Shown here one piece after another: positions 9,478 through 19,569 of a stretch of 64,000 bases of DNA. Origin of the DNA: Paracoccus sulfuroxidans (GTDB lineage Bacteria; Pseudomonadota; Alphaproteobacteria; Rhodobacterales; Rhodobacteraceae); NCBI RefSeq assembly GCF_007830335.1, contig NZ_VLKU01000010.1:82960-146959 (forward strand). The letters are read 5' to 3'. A program made the position numbers and the translations under genes. Position 1 is the first letter of the stretch. Each line of letters starts with the position of its first letter. The notes under the pieces were generated by a model that did not search any database, was not told where the DNA came from, and saw only the letters and a list, made by a program, of their open reading frames with translations.

Positions 9478-11484
9478 TCAGAAGTCCATCTTCACGCCAA
9501 GGGTGATCGTGCGGCCCGGGGCATAGAGGGGGTCGATGTCGCGCGCAAGGACACCACCGCGCACCACGTCACGCTCACCATAGCTGGAACGCTCATAATA
9601 GGTGCGGTCGAACAGGTTATCGACGCCCAGGTGGACGGCCACGTTCTGATAGTTCTCGGGGCGCCATTCGCCATAGAGGTTGACGACGGTATAGCCGCTG
9701 TCGTCATAGAACCCGGCCTCCGTCATGTCGCTGCTGGACAGCTTGTTCGCCCATTCCAGCGACGCGCCGACCTTCAGGTTGTACTGCGCCAGCTCCTGAT
9801 CGACGAAAAGGGTCGCCATCTTGCCGATCGGGACAGCGGTGCCGCCTGCGGGCAGCATGTCGATGCCGTTTTGCGTGACATCCGCCTTGGTGAAGCTGCC
9901 GCCGACACGACCCGAACCCCAGCTGTAGGTGCCCTGAAGCGTGAAGCCCTTGCTGCGGTATTCATCGACATTGCCCAGATAGGGCGTAGCACCTTCGGGG
10001 AAGATGAACTCGCCCATGCCTTTCAGGCGCGTGTCGAAGAAGGTCAGGTTGCCTGACCAGTTGTCCTGGCTGGCGCTGAGGCCAAGCTTGATGTTGCGCG
10101 CCTCGGAGGGATCGAAGTCGCTGGCGGTGTAAAGATCAGAGCCGCGCGCATGCAGCAGGGCGTATTCGCCGAACCGATAGCCCAGCCAGGTGTGCGAGGC
10201 ACCCGCGAAGACCTCGTAGCCGGGCGAGAACTCATAGGACAGCGTGCCGTTGACGCTGGCGCCGGTATCGCTGCGGCGCTTGCCGTTCCAGTCGGTGAAG
10301 CGCTGGTGATCGACGCGGGCACCGGTCGACAGGTCGATCCCGTTGTCCCATTCGAACCGGCCCTGAACGAAGGCACCGACCTGCATGGTTTCCATGGTCC
10401 AGTAGCGCCGGTCGGTGTCGCCGTAGTTGTCGACGTCATAGTCATTATACGCCCAATCGACGCCGGACGTGATGCTGCCCGCGCCCAGCGTGTAGGTGTT
10501 CTTGATATGCCCGCCGATGGTACGGTTCTGCAGGTTCATGTCGCCGTTGGTGCCACCGATCAGATAGTTCGGACGCTCATATTTGTTGTCCGTGACGTAA
10601 AGCATCGCCTCGGGATCCCAGCTGTCGGTCGGCGCGGTCGAGCTGTATTTCAGGCTGACCGAATTGCGCGCGACCTTCATCGGAAAGACCAGCTTGTCCG
10701 CATTCAGGTCCATGTTCATCTTGACGGTGCGGTCGGCGTCATCCTCGGTATGGTCCAGCGCCAGCTCAATCCGGTGGCCTTCGGCCTCATAGCCCAGCTT
10801 GACCAGAGCGCCGGACGCGCCCGGCTCGGTTCCGGCGATCTCATAGCCGTCGCCGTTCTTGTAATTCTTGCCATCGGTGGCATGGATCATCGCGAACCAG
10901 TCGAAGCCGCCATAAGCACCATAGCCCGCCAGCGAGCCCGAAACGCCGCGACCGTTCGAGCCATAGGACAGACCGACCCGACCGCCCTGGGTCTTGCCAT
11001 CGGTCAGCATGTCCCGGGCGCCGACGGTCGTATAGCGCACGGCACCCGCGGCCGCGCTGAAGCCCGCATCGGCGGGGGCGGCGCCTGCGTCCACCTCGAC
11101 CGATTGCAGGAAGGCGGGATCAACCACGTTCGAGCCGGTGTGGTGCCAGCCGGTCGGCCCCTGCGGCACGCCGTCAATGCTGACGGCCAGGTTCGACTGT
11201 TCCAGACCGAAGACATGGACCCGTTTCGACGGACCTGCACCGCCCGAAACCGCGACCGCCGAATTGCGAGAGAACAGTTCGGACACATCGGCGGGCTGCA
11301 GTGCCTCGATGTCTTCTTTGCTGATGGCCACGCCGCCCGTCGCCTCGACGCTTTCGCGACCGTCCGAGATCAGGGTGATCGTATCCAGCACGATCGGAGC
11401 CTGCGTCGCTTCCTGAGCAGAGAGCCCAGTGGCCAGTGCGAGTGTGGATACGCCGGTCAAGGCGAAGAGCAGTTTGTGTCCCAT
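9478..11484 (-). CDS. TonB-dependent outer-membrane receptor, probably ferric-siderophore
   Basis: A 668-residue outer-membrane receptor that imports a ferric chelate using TonB energy. Features in order: a signal peptide ending GLSAQEA, a TonB box-like segment APIVLDTITL, a plug domain to about residue 160 (SVEVDAGAAPADAGFSAAAG), and a 22-strand barrel rich in alternating aromatic residues. It ends with the terminal Phe in LGVKMDF that outer-membrane assembly requires. It lies downstream of the VibH-like gene on the same strand and belongs to a catechol siderophore cluster, so uptake of the product is the obvious role; a haem receptor is the main alternative. Inverted repeats upstream at 11532-11580 are candidate iron-regulated sites. 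Confidence 0.88.
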   Translation of the reverse strand: MGHKLLFALTGVSTLALATGLSAQEATQAPIVLDTITLISDGRESVEATGGVAISKEDIEALQPADVSELFSRNSAVAVSGGAGPSKRVHVFGLEQSNLAVSIDGVPQGPTGWHHTGSNVVDPAFLQSVEVDAGAAPADAGFSAAAGAVRYTTVGARDMLTDGKTQGGRVGLSYGSNGRGVSGSLAGYGAYGGFDWFAMIHATDGKNYKNGDGYEIAGTEPGASGALVKLGYEAEGHRIELALDHTEDDADRTVKMNMDLNADKLVFPMKVARNSVSLKYSSTAPTDSWDPEAMLYVTDNKYERPNYLIGGTNGDMNLQNRTIGGHIKNTYTLGAGSITSGVDWAYNDYDVDNYGDTDRRYWTMETMQVGAFVQGRFEWDNGIDLSTGARVDHQRFTDWNGKRRSDTGASVNGTLSYEFSPGYEVFAGASHTWLGYRFGEYALLHARGSDLYTASDFDPSEARNIKLGLSASQDNWSGNLTFFDTRLKGMGEFIFPEGATPYLGNVDEYRSKGFTLQGTYSWGSGRVGGSFTKADVTQNGIDMLPAGGTAVPIGKMATLFVDQELAQYNLKVGASLEWANKLSSSDMTEAGFYDDSGYTVVNLYGEWRPENYQNVAVHLGVDNLFDRTYYERSSYGERDVVRGGVLARDIDPLYAPGRTITLGVKMDF

Positions 11485-11531
11485 GGGTCCCTCGGATTCG
11501 CTTTTTCCGGGCCATCTGGGGGATTCGATAA

Positions 11532-11580
11532 TTGCTTAGCAAGTGTTTTTGTCAGGAATCAGGAATAAATCTGACAAAAA
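11532..11580. promoter_or_regulatory. Two palindromes upstream of the TonB receptor (candidate operator)
   Basis: TTGCTTAGCAA at 11532-11542 is a 5-1-5 palindrome. Next to it a perfect 10-bp inverted repeat (TTTTTGTCAG at 11546-11555, CTGACAAAAA at 11571-11580) has a 15-nt spacer. The stem is AT-rich with a wide loop, so an operator fits better than a terminator. Which regulator would bind is not known. Confidence 0.45.
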
Positions 11581-11707
11581 TAGTATTATATGTAGCGCAG
11601 GCATCTCATTCGCCCGAGAAATGCCCCGCAGACACGCCAAGAAATGCGCCGCGCAGGTCATTCAGCCTGCTGCGCGGCGGGCCGCAGTCGGGCCCGCTGC
11701 GGGCAGA

Positions 11708-13072
11708 TCAGGATGCCTGCGTCATCAGCTCGGTCAGCGGCAGCGTCAGGCTTTCGGGTTGCAGGGCGCGGTCCAGAAAGGCGCGCAGATCGCGGCAGTG
11801 GCGGTCGAATTCGTCGCGCGCCATCAGCGCCGGGTCCGCGTCAATCTGCAGGATCATGCCGCTGCCGTCATGCTCGGCCCGGATGGTGACGTTGAGGCCG
11901 TCGTTCGGCCCGCTGGACATCACGTGCCGGGTGGCGTGGCAGCCCTGAAACTGCGGCTGATCAAAGGGCAACACGTTGATGAGGGGAGAGAAGAAGAAGC
12001 GGCTGCCCGCGCCCACGCCGCAATCCTCGGCGATCTGTTCTATCCGGTAGCGGCCGTGACGGCGCAGCTTGCGCAGACCTTTCGCGGTCTCGGCCAGAAA
12101 CCCCGACAGCGTACCCTCTGAGGGCACGCGGACGTTCAACGGCAGGATATTGACCACCATCGCGGGGATATGCGCGCTGACGCTGCCCAGCCTGCTCATG
12201 AAGGGAAGCCAGACCGGCAGGGCCGCAGCCGGCGCGCCAGCGGGCGTCCGATGCGGCCCGTCCAGATGGCCCAACAGATAGGCCGAGACCAGCGCCGTGG
12301 ACAGATCGGCCCAGTTCAACCCGGAGATATCGGCCAGCGCCGCGATCCGGCCATCCGGACCGGGCAGGTCGAATTCGAAGGCATAGCCCGCCTCGGCATA
12401 GTTTTCCTCACCCTTGCGGATGGTGGGAAGCGTGCCCGCCTCGGCCGCACGTTCGGCCCAATAGGCGCGGGCCGCCTCATGCGGGGGGCTGCGGCGATAG
12501 GCCTCTTCCTCGGCCAGATAGGCGGCGAAGGGCTTGAAGGGCTGGCCCTCGGGCGTGCCGAAGCGGAAATGGGCGTAAAGCTCGGCGCAGCGCGTCTCCA
12601 AGAGGCCCATGCTGAACCCGTCCAGAATGATGTGATGGCCGCGATTGTACCAGAGCCAGCGATCCGCCCCCAGCCGCAGCAGCCACTCTGCCGCCAACGG
12701 GTCGCGGCGCAGGTCGGTCGGGGTGGCGATATCGTCCTGAAACATCTGCAGCGCAGCGGCCAAGGGGTCGGGCTGATCGCTCAGATCGAAGCGGACCAAC
12801 TGTGGCGCGCGGGCCGGGTCGCAGCTTTGCAGGGGCGGGCCGCCCTCGACCGGGTGGAAGCGGATCGACAGCACCTCGGCCTCCACCACGGTCTGAGTGA
12901 TCGCGCGCGACAGCGCCTCGGCGTCGACGGGCGTGCCGTCCCTGCCCCGGATCTCGATCGCATGGGCCACGGATGAAACCGCCTCATCGGGGTGATGGCG
13001 AAACTCCTCCCAGAAATCCAGCTGGGCCAAGGTCAGGGCAAGCATGTTCCGAGTAGGGTTGTGCTGGTTCAT
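11708..13072 (-). CDS. vibH: Free-standing NRPS condensation-domain protein, VibH-like
   Basis: A 454-residue stand-alone condensation protein. The catalytic HHxxxDG motif is present (HHIILDG, His146-His147-Asp151), and the length equals one condensation domain with no adenylation or carrier domain. VibH of Vibrio condenses carrier-bound 2,3-dihydroxybenzoate with the free polyamine norspermidine. The same chemistry is inferred here, using the aryl carrier protein encoded at 14857 and a cell polyamine such as spermidine. The gene is divergent from the DHB-AMP ligase gene, and the start at 13072 has GGAG at a proper distance. The polyamine identity is inference. Confidence 0.85.
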   Translation of the reverse strand: MNQHNPTRNMLALTLAQLDFWEEFRHHPDEAVSSVAHAIEIRGRDGTPVDAEALSRAITQTVVEAEVLSIRFHPVEGGPPLQSCDPARAPQLVRFDLSDQPDPLAAALQMFQDDIATPTDLRRDPLAAEWLLRLGADRWLWYNRGHHIILDGFSMGLLETRCAELYAHFRFGTPEGQPFKPFAAYLAEEEAYRRSPPHEAARAYWAERAAEAGTLPTIRKGEENYAEAGYAFEFDLPGPDGRIAALADISGLNWADLSTALVSAYLLGHLDGPHRTPAGAPAAALPVWLPFMSRLGSVSAHIPAMVVNILPLNVRVPSEGTLSGFLAETAKGLRKLRRHGRYRIEQIAEDCGVGAGSRFFFSPLINVLPFDQPQFQGCHATRHVMSSGPNDGLNVTIRAEHDGSGMILQIDADPALMARDEFDRHCRDLRAFLDRALQPESLTLPLTELMTQAS

Positions 13073-13140
13073 TCTGTCTCCAACGGTTCAGGCGTCCGGG
13101 CAGGTGCCGGGCCAAAACCTCTTGCGCATCGAGATATTGC

Positions 13141-13155
13141 TGATAGAAATACTCA
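13141..13155. promoter_or_regulatory. Candidate IRO (RirA-type) box between vibH and entE
   Basis: TGA-N9-TCA at 13141-13155, the published form of the RirA iron-responsive box of alphaproteobacteria, sits in the 159-bp divergent promoter region of two siderophore genes. The motif is short and could occur by chance. Confidence 0.4.
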
Positions 13156-13231
13156 ACATTCAGACGGGGTCAATAGAGCAAGCGACCATCAGGTCAGCCA
13201 GCGCCGAATTTCAAAAGAACGGAACGCCAGG

Positions 13232-14856
<1,625 letters not shown>

Positions 14857-14860
<4 letters not shown>

Positions 14861-15132
14861 GCGACGCGCTGCTGACCGAAAGCGCCACGGTGCTGGACCC
14901 CGCGCAGATCACCCGTGACTGGCTGGAGGCGCGGGTGTCGAAGATGATCGACGATGAGGAAGAGATCGACCCCGAGGAGAATTTGCTGCTCTACGGGCTC
15001 GACTCGATTTCGGTCATGCAGTTGATCTCTGACCTGCGCGGCGCGGGCGTCGGGCTGAGCTTTGCCGAGCTGGGACAGCAGCCGACACTGAACAAATGGT
15101 GGAACCTGATCGCGGCGAAGCTGCCGCGCTGA
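14857..15132 (+). CDS. Discrete aryl carrier protein (ArCP)
   Basis: A 91-residue carrier protein with the phosphopantetheine motif YGLDSISVMQL; Ser50 is the attachment site. In E. coli and Vibrio this domain is fused to the isochorismatase (EntB, VibB). Here it is a separate gene translationally coupled to the ligase, while the isochorismatase at 15909 ends without a carrier domain. The two together replace a bifunctional EntB. Charged to DHB by the ligase, it should donate to the VibH-like protein. No phosphopantetheinyl transferase is present in the window. Confidence 0.9.
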
Positions 15133-15141
15133 GGCAGGGAT

Positions 15142-15164
15142 CGCTGCGGGTCAGGCCCGCAGCG
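15142..15164. terminator. Convergent hairpin between ArCP and entA genes
   Basis: A perfect 9-bp stem (CGCTGCGGG and CCCGCAGCG) with a 5-nt loop sits where the two siderophore operons meet and includes the entA stop codon. Confidence 0.65.
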
Positions 15165-15918
15165 TCGCCCCGCCGTCGACATAAAGGTCGGACATGGTGA
15201 TATGCCCGGCCTGATCCGACAGCAGGTAAAGCACAGAGGCCGCAATATCCTCGGGCACCGCCAGCTTTCCCAAGGGAATGCCAGTGCGGTAGGTGGCAAG
15301 GTCGCCTGCGATGACCTTCTCCTGCCCCTCGGGCCCGTCCCACATACCGGTCTGCATGGGTGTCAGGGTCGAGCCGGGCGCGACGATGTTGCAGCGGATG
15401 TTCTGCGCGGCAAGCTCCAACCCAAGGCAGCGCGTCAGCATCGCCGCCGCTGCTTTCGAGGCCGCATAGGCCCCCATCCCGATCCGGGGAATCCCCCCGG
15501 CATTCGAGCCGACGACCGCAATCGCGCCGCCACCGTGGTGCCGCATCTCACGGCCAAGGGCGGTGATCACGCGGAAGGTGCCGCCTGCGTTGACGGCCAT
15601 CACGCGATCCCATTCGGCAGTCGCGCAGTCCAGAAGCGAGCCGACCGACAGGATGCCCGCCGCATGCACGCCCAGGGTCACCGGGCCGAAGCTGGCCGAT
15701 GCTTCAGCGACCAAAGCGTCAGCGTCATCTTCCGCCACATCGAAGGCCCGCCAGCGCAGCCGCGCGCCCTCGCGGCAGTCTGCGGTGATCGCCTCGGCCC
15801 GGTCGCTTGCCAGCACATTTGCACCCGCCTCGGTCAGCGCGGCCACGACCGCCCGGCCGATCCCGCCCGCAGCCCCCGTGACCAGCGCCGTCTTGCCGTC
15901 AAATCCGGTCAGGCGCAT
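15151..15918 (-). CDS. entA: 2,3-dihydro-2,3-dihydroxybenzoate dehydrogenase
   Basis: NAD-dependent short-chain dehydrogenase that oxidises 2,3-dihydro-DHB to 2,3-dihydroxybenzoate. The 255 residues show the nucleotide motif TGAAGGIG near residue 15, HAAGI near 88, a serine in VVGSNAGG near 135 and the catalytic YAASK near 150, then a PMQTGMW loop as in EntA. It is the last gene of an entC-entB-entA operon and overlaps the isochorismatase gene by 10 bp. On sequence alone it could be another SDR, but the context is decisive. Confidence 0.9.
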   Translation of the reverse strand: MRLTGFDGKTALVTGAAGGIGRAVVAALTEAGANVLASDRAEAITADCREGARLRWRAFDVAEDDADALVAEASASFGPVTLGVHAAGILSVGSLLDCATAEWDRVMAVNAGGTFRVITALGREMRHHGGGAIAVVGSNAGGIPRIGMGAYAASKAAAAMLTRCLGLELAAQNIRCNIVAPGSTLTPMQTGMWDGPEGQEKVIAGDLATYRTGIPLGKLAVPEDIAASVLYLLSDQAGHITMSDLYVDGGATLRA

Positions 15919-16568
15919 TTCTGATCCTTTCCGACCCCGCCAAGGGTGGCCAGCATGGCCTCGGTCGTCATCGGCACGCCGCAGGTCGAGGCGATCATCC
16001 CCATCGCCGTTTCATGCTCGGCCAAAGTGAAATCGGCCTGCGCGTCGATGACGGGAAAGGGCTCGATCTCCAGCTGGAAGGCCTCGAACGCGGTCGCAAG
16101 GCAGCCGATATGCGCATAGACCCCGGCGATGATCAGCTGATCGCGGCCCCGCGCGCGCATCAGCCGCTCAAGGTTCGAGCGCTGGAAGGCGCTGTAGCGA
16201 TGCTTGACCAGCACATGATCGCCCGGCACCGGGGCAAGGTTCGGCAGAATGTCCTGATGCTCAGGGGTGGCCGACATCCCCGGCCCCCACAGATCGGCCT
16301 GCAGGCCCCGGTCAGGGCGGAACTGATTGCCAACCTGCGCGGTAAAAAAGACCGGCATCTCTGCCGCCCGCGCGAAAGTCAGAAGCCGGGCGATATTGGC
16401 AATGAGCGGCTTCAAGGGCGAGGCGTCTGCGTTGAAACTGCGGGTGAAATAGCGCTGCATGTCATGGACCAGCAGGGCCGCTCGCGCGCGTTCCGGCACC
16501 CAGTTGGCGCGCGTCTTCACCGGGGTCGAGACCGGAAGATCATAGTCTGAAATCGTGGGAATGGACAT
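15909..16568 (-). CDS. entB: Isochorismatase without carrier domain (EntB N-terminal type)
   Basis: Hydrolyses the enol-ether of isochorismate to 2,3-dihydro-DHB and pyruvate. The 219 residues align with the EntB isochorismatase domain only: LLVHDMQRYF with the catalytic Asp near residue 40, VKHRYSAF near 125, and GVYAHIGCLATAFEAF near 150 with the conserved Cys. The protein ends where EntB would continue into its carrier domain; that function is supplied by the gene at 14857. The start at 16568 follows AGAAGG at 5-6 nt and lies 10 bp after the entC stop codon. Confidence 0.92.
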   Translation of the reverse strand: MSIPTISDYDLPVSTPVKTRANWVPERARAALLVHDMQRYFTRSFNADASPLKPLIANIARLLTFARAAEMPVFFTAQVGNQFRPDRGLQADLWGPGMSATPEHQDILPNLAPVPGDHVLVKHRYSAFQRSNLERLMRARGRDQLIIAGVYAHIGCLATAFEAFQLEIEPFPVIDAQADFTLAEHETAMGMIASTCGVPMTTEAMLATLGGVGKDQKCA

Positions 16569-16578
16569 TTTTGCCTTC

Positions 16579-17784
16579 TCAATTGCCTTGAACAAGCCCA
16601 GCGACGACGGCATCGGCCGGGATGCCAAGTGCCGCCAGCAGCGCGCCGAACTTTGCCCCGGTCTCGATGGCCTCGGACATCGGGTCCGAGCCCAGAACGA
16701 TGCCCGCCCCGGCGAAAAGACGCGCGGTCGCGCCCATCACATCGGCGCAGCGGATGGCGACATACCAGGTGCCGTCCCCCGCCGCATCGCTCCAGCCGAC
16801 GGTGCCCGCGTAGAATTCACGCGGCACCGGCTCAAGCTCGCCGATCAGCTGCGTCGCCGCCGCCACCGGCACCCCGCAGATCGCTGGCGTCGGATGCAGG
16901 ATCGAGGCGAGGACCGCCGCAGGCAGGTCGCTGTCGCACAATGTCCCGACGATCTCGGTCCCCAGATGCCACATATTCGCGGTATGGGTGACCTCGATCC
17001 CGCGCGGGGCCGAAAGGTCGGTGCAATAGGGGGCGAGCGTGTCCAGAATATAGTCGACGACATAGCCGTGCTCGCGCCGGTCCTTTTCCGAGCCGGAGAG
17101 CGTCTGGGCGATCCGCCGGTCCTCGGCCGCGTCACGGGCGCGCCGCGCCGATCCGGCCAGCGGATGAGAGCTGACGCGGGTGCCGCGCTTGCGCAGCAAA
17201 AGCTCGGGCGTCGCGCCGACCAGATGGCGGCTTTGCATCTCGGGCCCCTCTGCGGCACCCTCTGCATCCCCCGACAGGCGCACGCGAAAGGCTGTTGCTG
17301 CCGGGTCGTGGCCCAGACGGGCCAGCAGCGCATTGACCGCAATCGGTGCCGGGCTTTGGATCAGCAAGCTGCGGGCCAGAACGATCTTCTGCAAGGCATC
17401 GGGTCTCTCTGCGCCAAGATGGCCCAGAGCCTCGCGCACCTGCGCCGCATAATCCTCGGCCCAGGGCTCGGGCAGCAGGGAAAACTCGCGCAAGGGGGCG
17501 GGTTGCGACGCAACCGGGCGCGCGGCCTTGCTGCGGATCGAACCGGCGCGCCAGAGGCAATCGTCGCGGGTTTTGTCGAAGGGCATCGCACCGCCGATGA
17601 TCTCTCCGGGTTGAAGCGCAAGCGCGGACAACCGGTCGGCAAGGCTTGCGGCGGGTCCGGGCGGCACCGCCACCGCATCACCCCGCCCGGCCACGAATCC
17701 GTCCGGGCCGTTGAACGAGAAGGCGTCAATCTGGCTGCTGTCGTCGAACTTTCCGGTTGCCGGGAATTCAGCAAGGAAACTCAT
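16579..17784 (-). CDS. entC: Isochorismate synthase
   Basis: Converts chorismate to isochorismate, the entry step to 2,3-DHB. The 401 residues (EntC is about 390) show QKIVLARSLLI near 150, VGATPELLL, HPLAGSARR, SGSEKDRREHGYVVDYI near 245, and HPTPAICGVP near 310. These are the active-site motifs of MST-family enzymes. The start at 17784 has AAGGA at 7 nt; codons upstream of it are not conserved. It is the first gene of the operon with entB and entA. A salicylate synthase is unlikely because entA and entB follow. Confidence 0.93.
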   Translation of the reverse strand: MSFLAEFPATGKFDDSSQIDAFSFNGPDGFVAGRGDAVAVPPGPAASLADRLSALALQPGEIIGGAMPFDKTRDDCLWRAGSIRSKAARPVASQPAPLREFSLLPEPWAEDYAAQVREALGHLGAERPDALQKIVLARSLLIQSPAPIAVNALLARLGHDPAATAFRVRLSGDAEGAAEGPEMQSRHLVGATPELLLRKRGTRVSSHPLAGSARRARDAAEDRRIAQTLSGSEKDRREHGYVVDYILDTLAPYCTDLSAPRGIEVTHTANMWHLGTEIVGTLCDSDLPAAVLASILHPTPAICGVPVAAATQLIGELEPVPREFYAGTVGWSDAAGDGTWYVAIRCADVMGATARLFAGAGIVLGSDPMSEAIETGAKFGALLAALGIPADAVVAGLVQGN

Positions 17785-18018
17785 CGCACATCCTTTTTCA
17801 CATTCGGACGGCCAATGCCGCGAAGTTTCGGAAGTGCTGGCCACAGGCTGGCAGTTTGTTTTCTTGAACGAGGGGCGCACGGCCCGCTCGGGTTCTGGTC
17901 ACGAATACATGGACCAAAGGTTAGCAATATTGTCGCGCGATACCTGACAGATTCACTTTATTGACTCAAGCACAGATTGTGCGATGTGCGAGAGTACGCC
18001 GATGGCGGACGCGGCGGC

Positions 18019-19356
18019 TTAATCCCGCGCCATCAGATAATTCGCCACCGCTATATAGGCCGGCAGCGAGGTCGGATCGATGCCGCCATTCGCCGCCGTC
18101 GGGAAAGAGGCGAAACGGACGAGGACCATCTCGGCCACGGGATCGACATAGATGGTCTGCCCATGCACGCCTCGCGCGGCGAAGGCTTCATGTTCATTGT
18201 GAAGAAGCCACCACTGGCTGGAATAGCTGCCGTTGGGGATGGTGGGATAGCCCGCGAACTTTGCCTGATCTCCGCCCGCCCGGATCCGGTCCACGACCTC
18301 TGCCGGAAACAGCCGCTTGCCATTGATCTGACCCTTGTCCAGCATCAGCTGGCCCAGCCGCGCCAGATCCCGCAGGCCGAGGCTCAGGCCGCCACCGGCG
18401 AAGGGAACGCCCTTGCCGTCCACGGTCTGATAGGCGTCCTGTTCGGCCCCCATGCGCCGCCAGAGCCGGGTCGAGGCCAGATCGCTGACCGATTGCCCCG
18501 ATACCCTGCTGATGATCCAGCCCAGCATGTCCGAATTGACGGTCTTGTAGTGAAACGCTTCGCCATGCTGGCCCTCGGGCTGAACCTGCGCCAGATATTC
18601 CCAATAGCCGTCGGGGCCCACATAGCCCTCGGGCTTCGGGAAGGGGCTGGCGGCGGCGGAATAGGTCCAGATATCGGCGTCGGGATCGGCGTAATCCTCG
18701 GAATATTTGATCCCGGTCGTCATATCCATGACCTGCCGGACCGTCGCGCTGCCGAAGGCGCTGGCCGAGACCTCGGGGATGATGTCCGAGACCAGCAGGC
18801 TGTCGTCGAGCACGCCTTCGACCACCAGAATTTCGGCCAAGAGCCCTGTGACCGATTTGGTCATCGACATGGCCGCATGTTTGCCGCCTTCATCAAGGCA
18901 GCCGAAATAGCGTTCATAGACCACCCGCCCCTTGTGCAGGATCAGGATGCCGTCGGTGTAATTGGCGTAAAGCGAGGCCTCCCAGGTCATCTCGGGCCCG
19001 CCGCCCAGGGGGGTGAAGGCGAGGGCGTCGATCTCGGCGCGCAGATCTGCGAAGGCGGCGGGCTCGGGATAGGTCAGGGGCACCGGCGCGCCAAGGCCGC
19101 GGCTGATCTCCGTCGTCGGAAGGAATTCGCGCAGATGGCAGACCGACCAGCGCAGCTTTGGAAAGCTGAAATAGACGGAATCCGGTTGCGTGATGATCTT
19201 GTCCGCAGGCGGTGGAAAGCCCTGCATCCACCCCATGACGCGGGGATCGGAGTCCTTTGCCGATAGCGGTGTCTGCTGGCTCAACGCGGCGCTCCCTGTG
19301 AGGGTCAGTGCAAGTCCGGCGGCAAGGCTTGCCGAGCGAAGGCGTGATGGCACCAT
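18019..19356 (-). CDS. Exported serine hydrolase, beta-lactamase class C / 6-aminohexanoate hydrolase-like
   Basis: A 445-residue SxxK serine hydrolase. A signal peptide ends near GSAALSQQ. The nucleophile motif is SMTK near residue 165, with a Tyr-x-Asn-type YKTVNSD near 275 and a late HGQT in place of the usual KTG. Such proteins include esterases, 6-aminohexanoate-dimer hydrolases and peptidases; true beta-lactamase activity is not implied. The start at 19356 has GAGGAG at 7 nt. It is oriented like entC but 234 bp upstream of it, so a shared transcript or role in siderophore hydrolysis is possible but unproven. Confidence 0.8.
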   Translation of the reverse strand: MVPSRLRSASLAAGLALTLTGSAALSQQTPLSAKDSDPRVMGWMQGFPPPADKIITQPDSVYFSFPKLRWSVCHLREFLPTTEISRGLGAPVPLTYPEPAAFADLRAEIDALAFTPLGGGPEMTWEASLYANYTDGILILHKGRVVYERYFGCLDEGGKHAAMSMTKSVTGLLAEILVVEGVLDDSLLVSDIIPEVSASAFGSATVRQVMDMTTGIKYSEDYADPDADIWTYSAAASPFPKPEGYVGPDGYWEYLAQVQPEGQHGEAFHYKTVNSDMLGWIISRVSGQSVSDLASTRLWRRMGAEQDAYQTVDGKGVPFAGGGLSLGLRDLARLGQLMLDKGQINGKRLFPAEVVDRIRAGGDQAKFAGYPTIPNGSYSSQWWLLHNEHEAFAARGVHGQTIYVDPVAEMVLVRFASFPTAANGGIDPTSLPAYIAVANYLMARD

Positions 19357-19569
19357 GTTTCGGCTCCTCATTCTGATTTGCTACGGCCATTCCGGCAACG
19401 GCCGGGCTGCCGGATCCGCCACACCGTAGCATACCCGGCGGGTGTGCGGGACTGCAATCGCGCCCAGGTTGCGCGTCAGAAGACAGCACCTTGGCTGCTC
19501 GCGCTTTCGTGTCCCACGCCTGCCGAAACCCTTAAGGCAGGGTTAAGCTAGGCCCGGGAACAGGGCCGG

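Noticed and set aside
17970..17982. GCACA-GAT-TGTGC palindrome upstream of entC
   Set aside because: Short, and 186 bp from the start codon without clear promoter boxes; not enough to call an operator.
18019..19356. Antibiotic-resistance beta-lactamase
   Set aside because: The SxxK and Tyr motifs are shared by esterases and amide hydrolases, and the KTG triad is replaced; resistance cannot be claimed.
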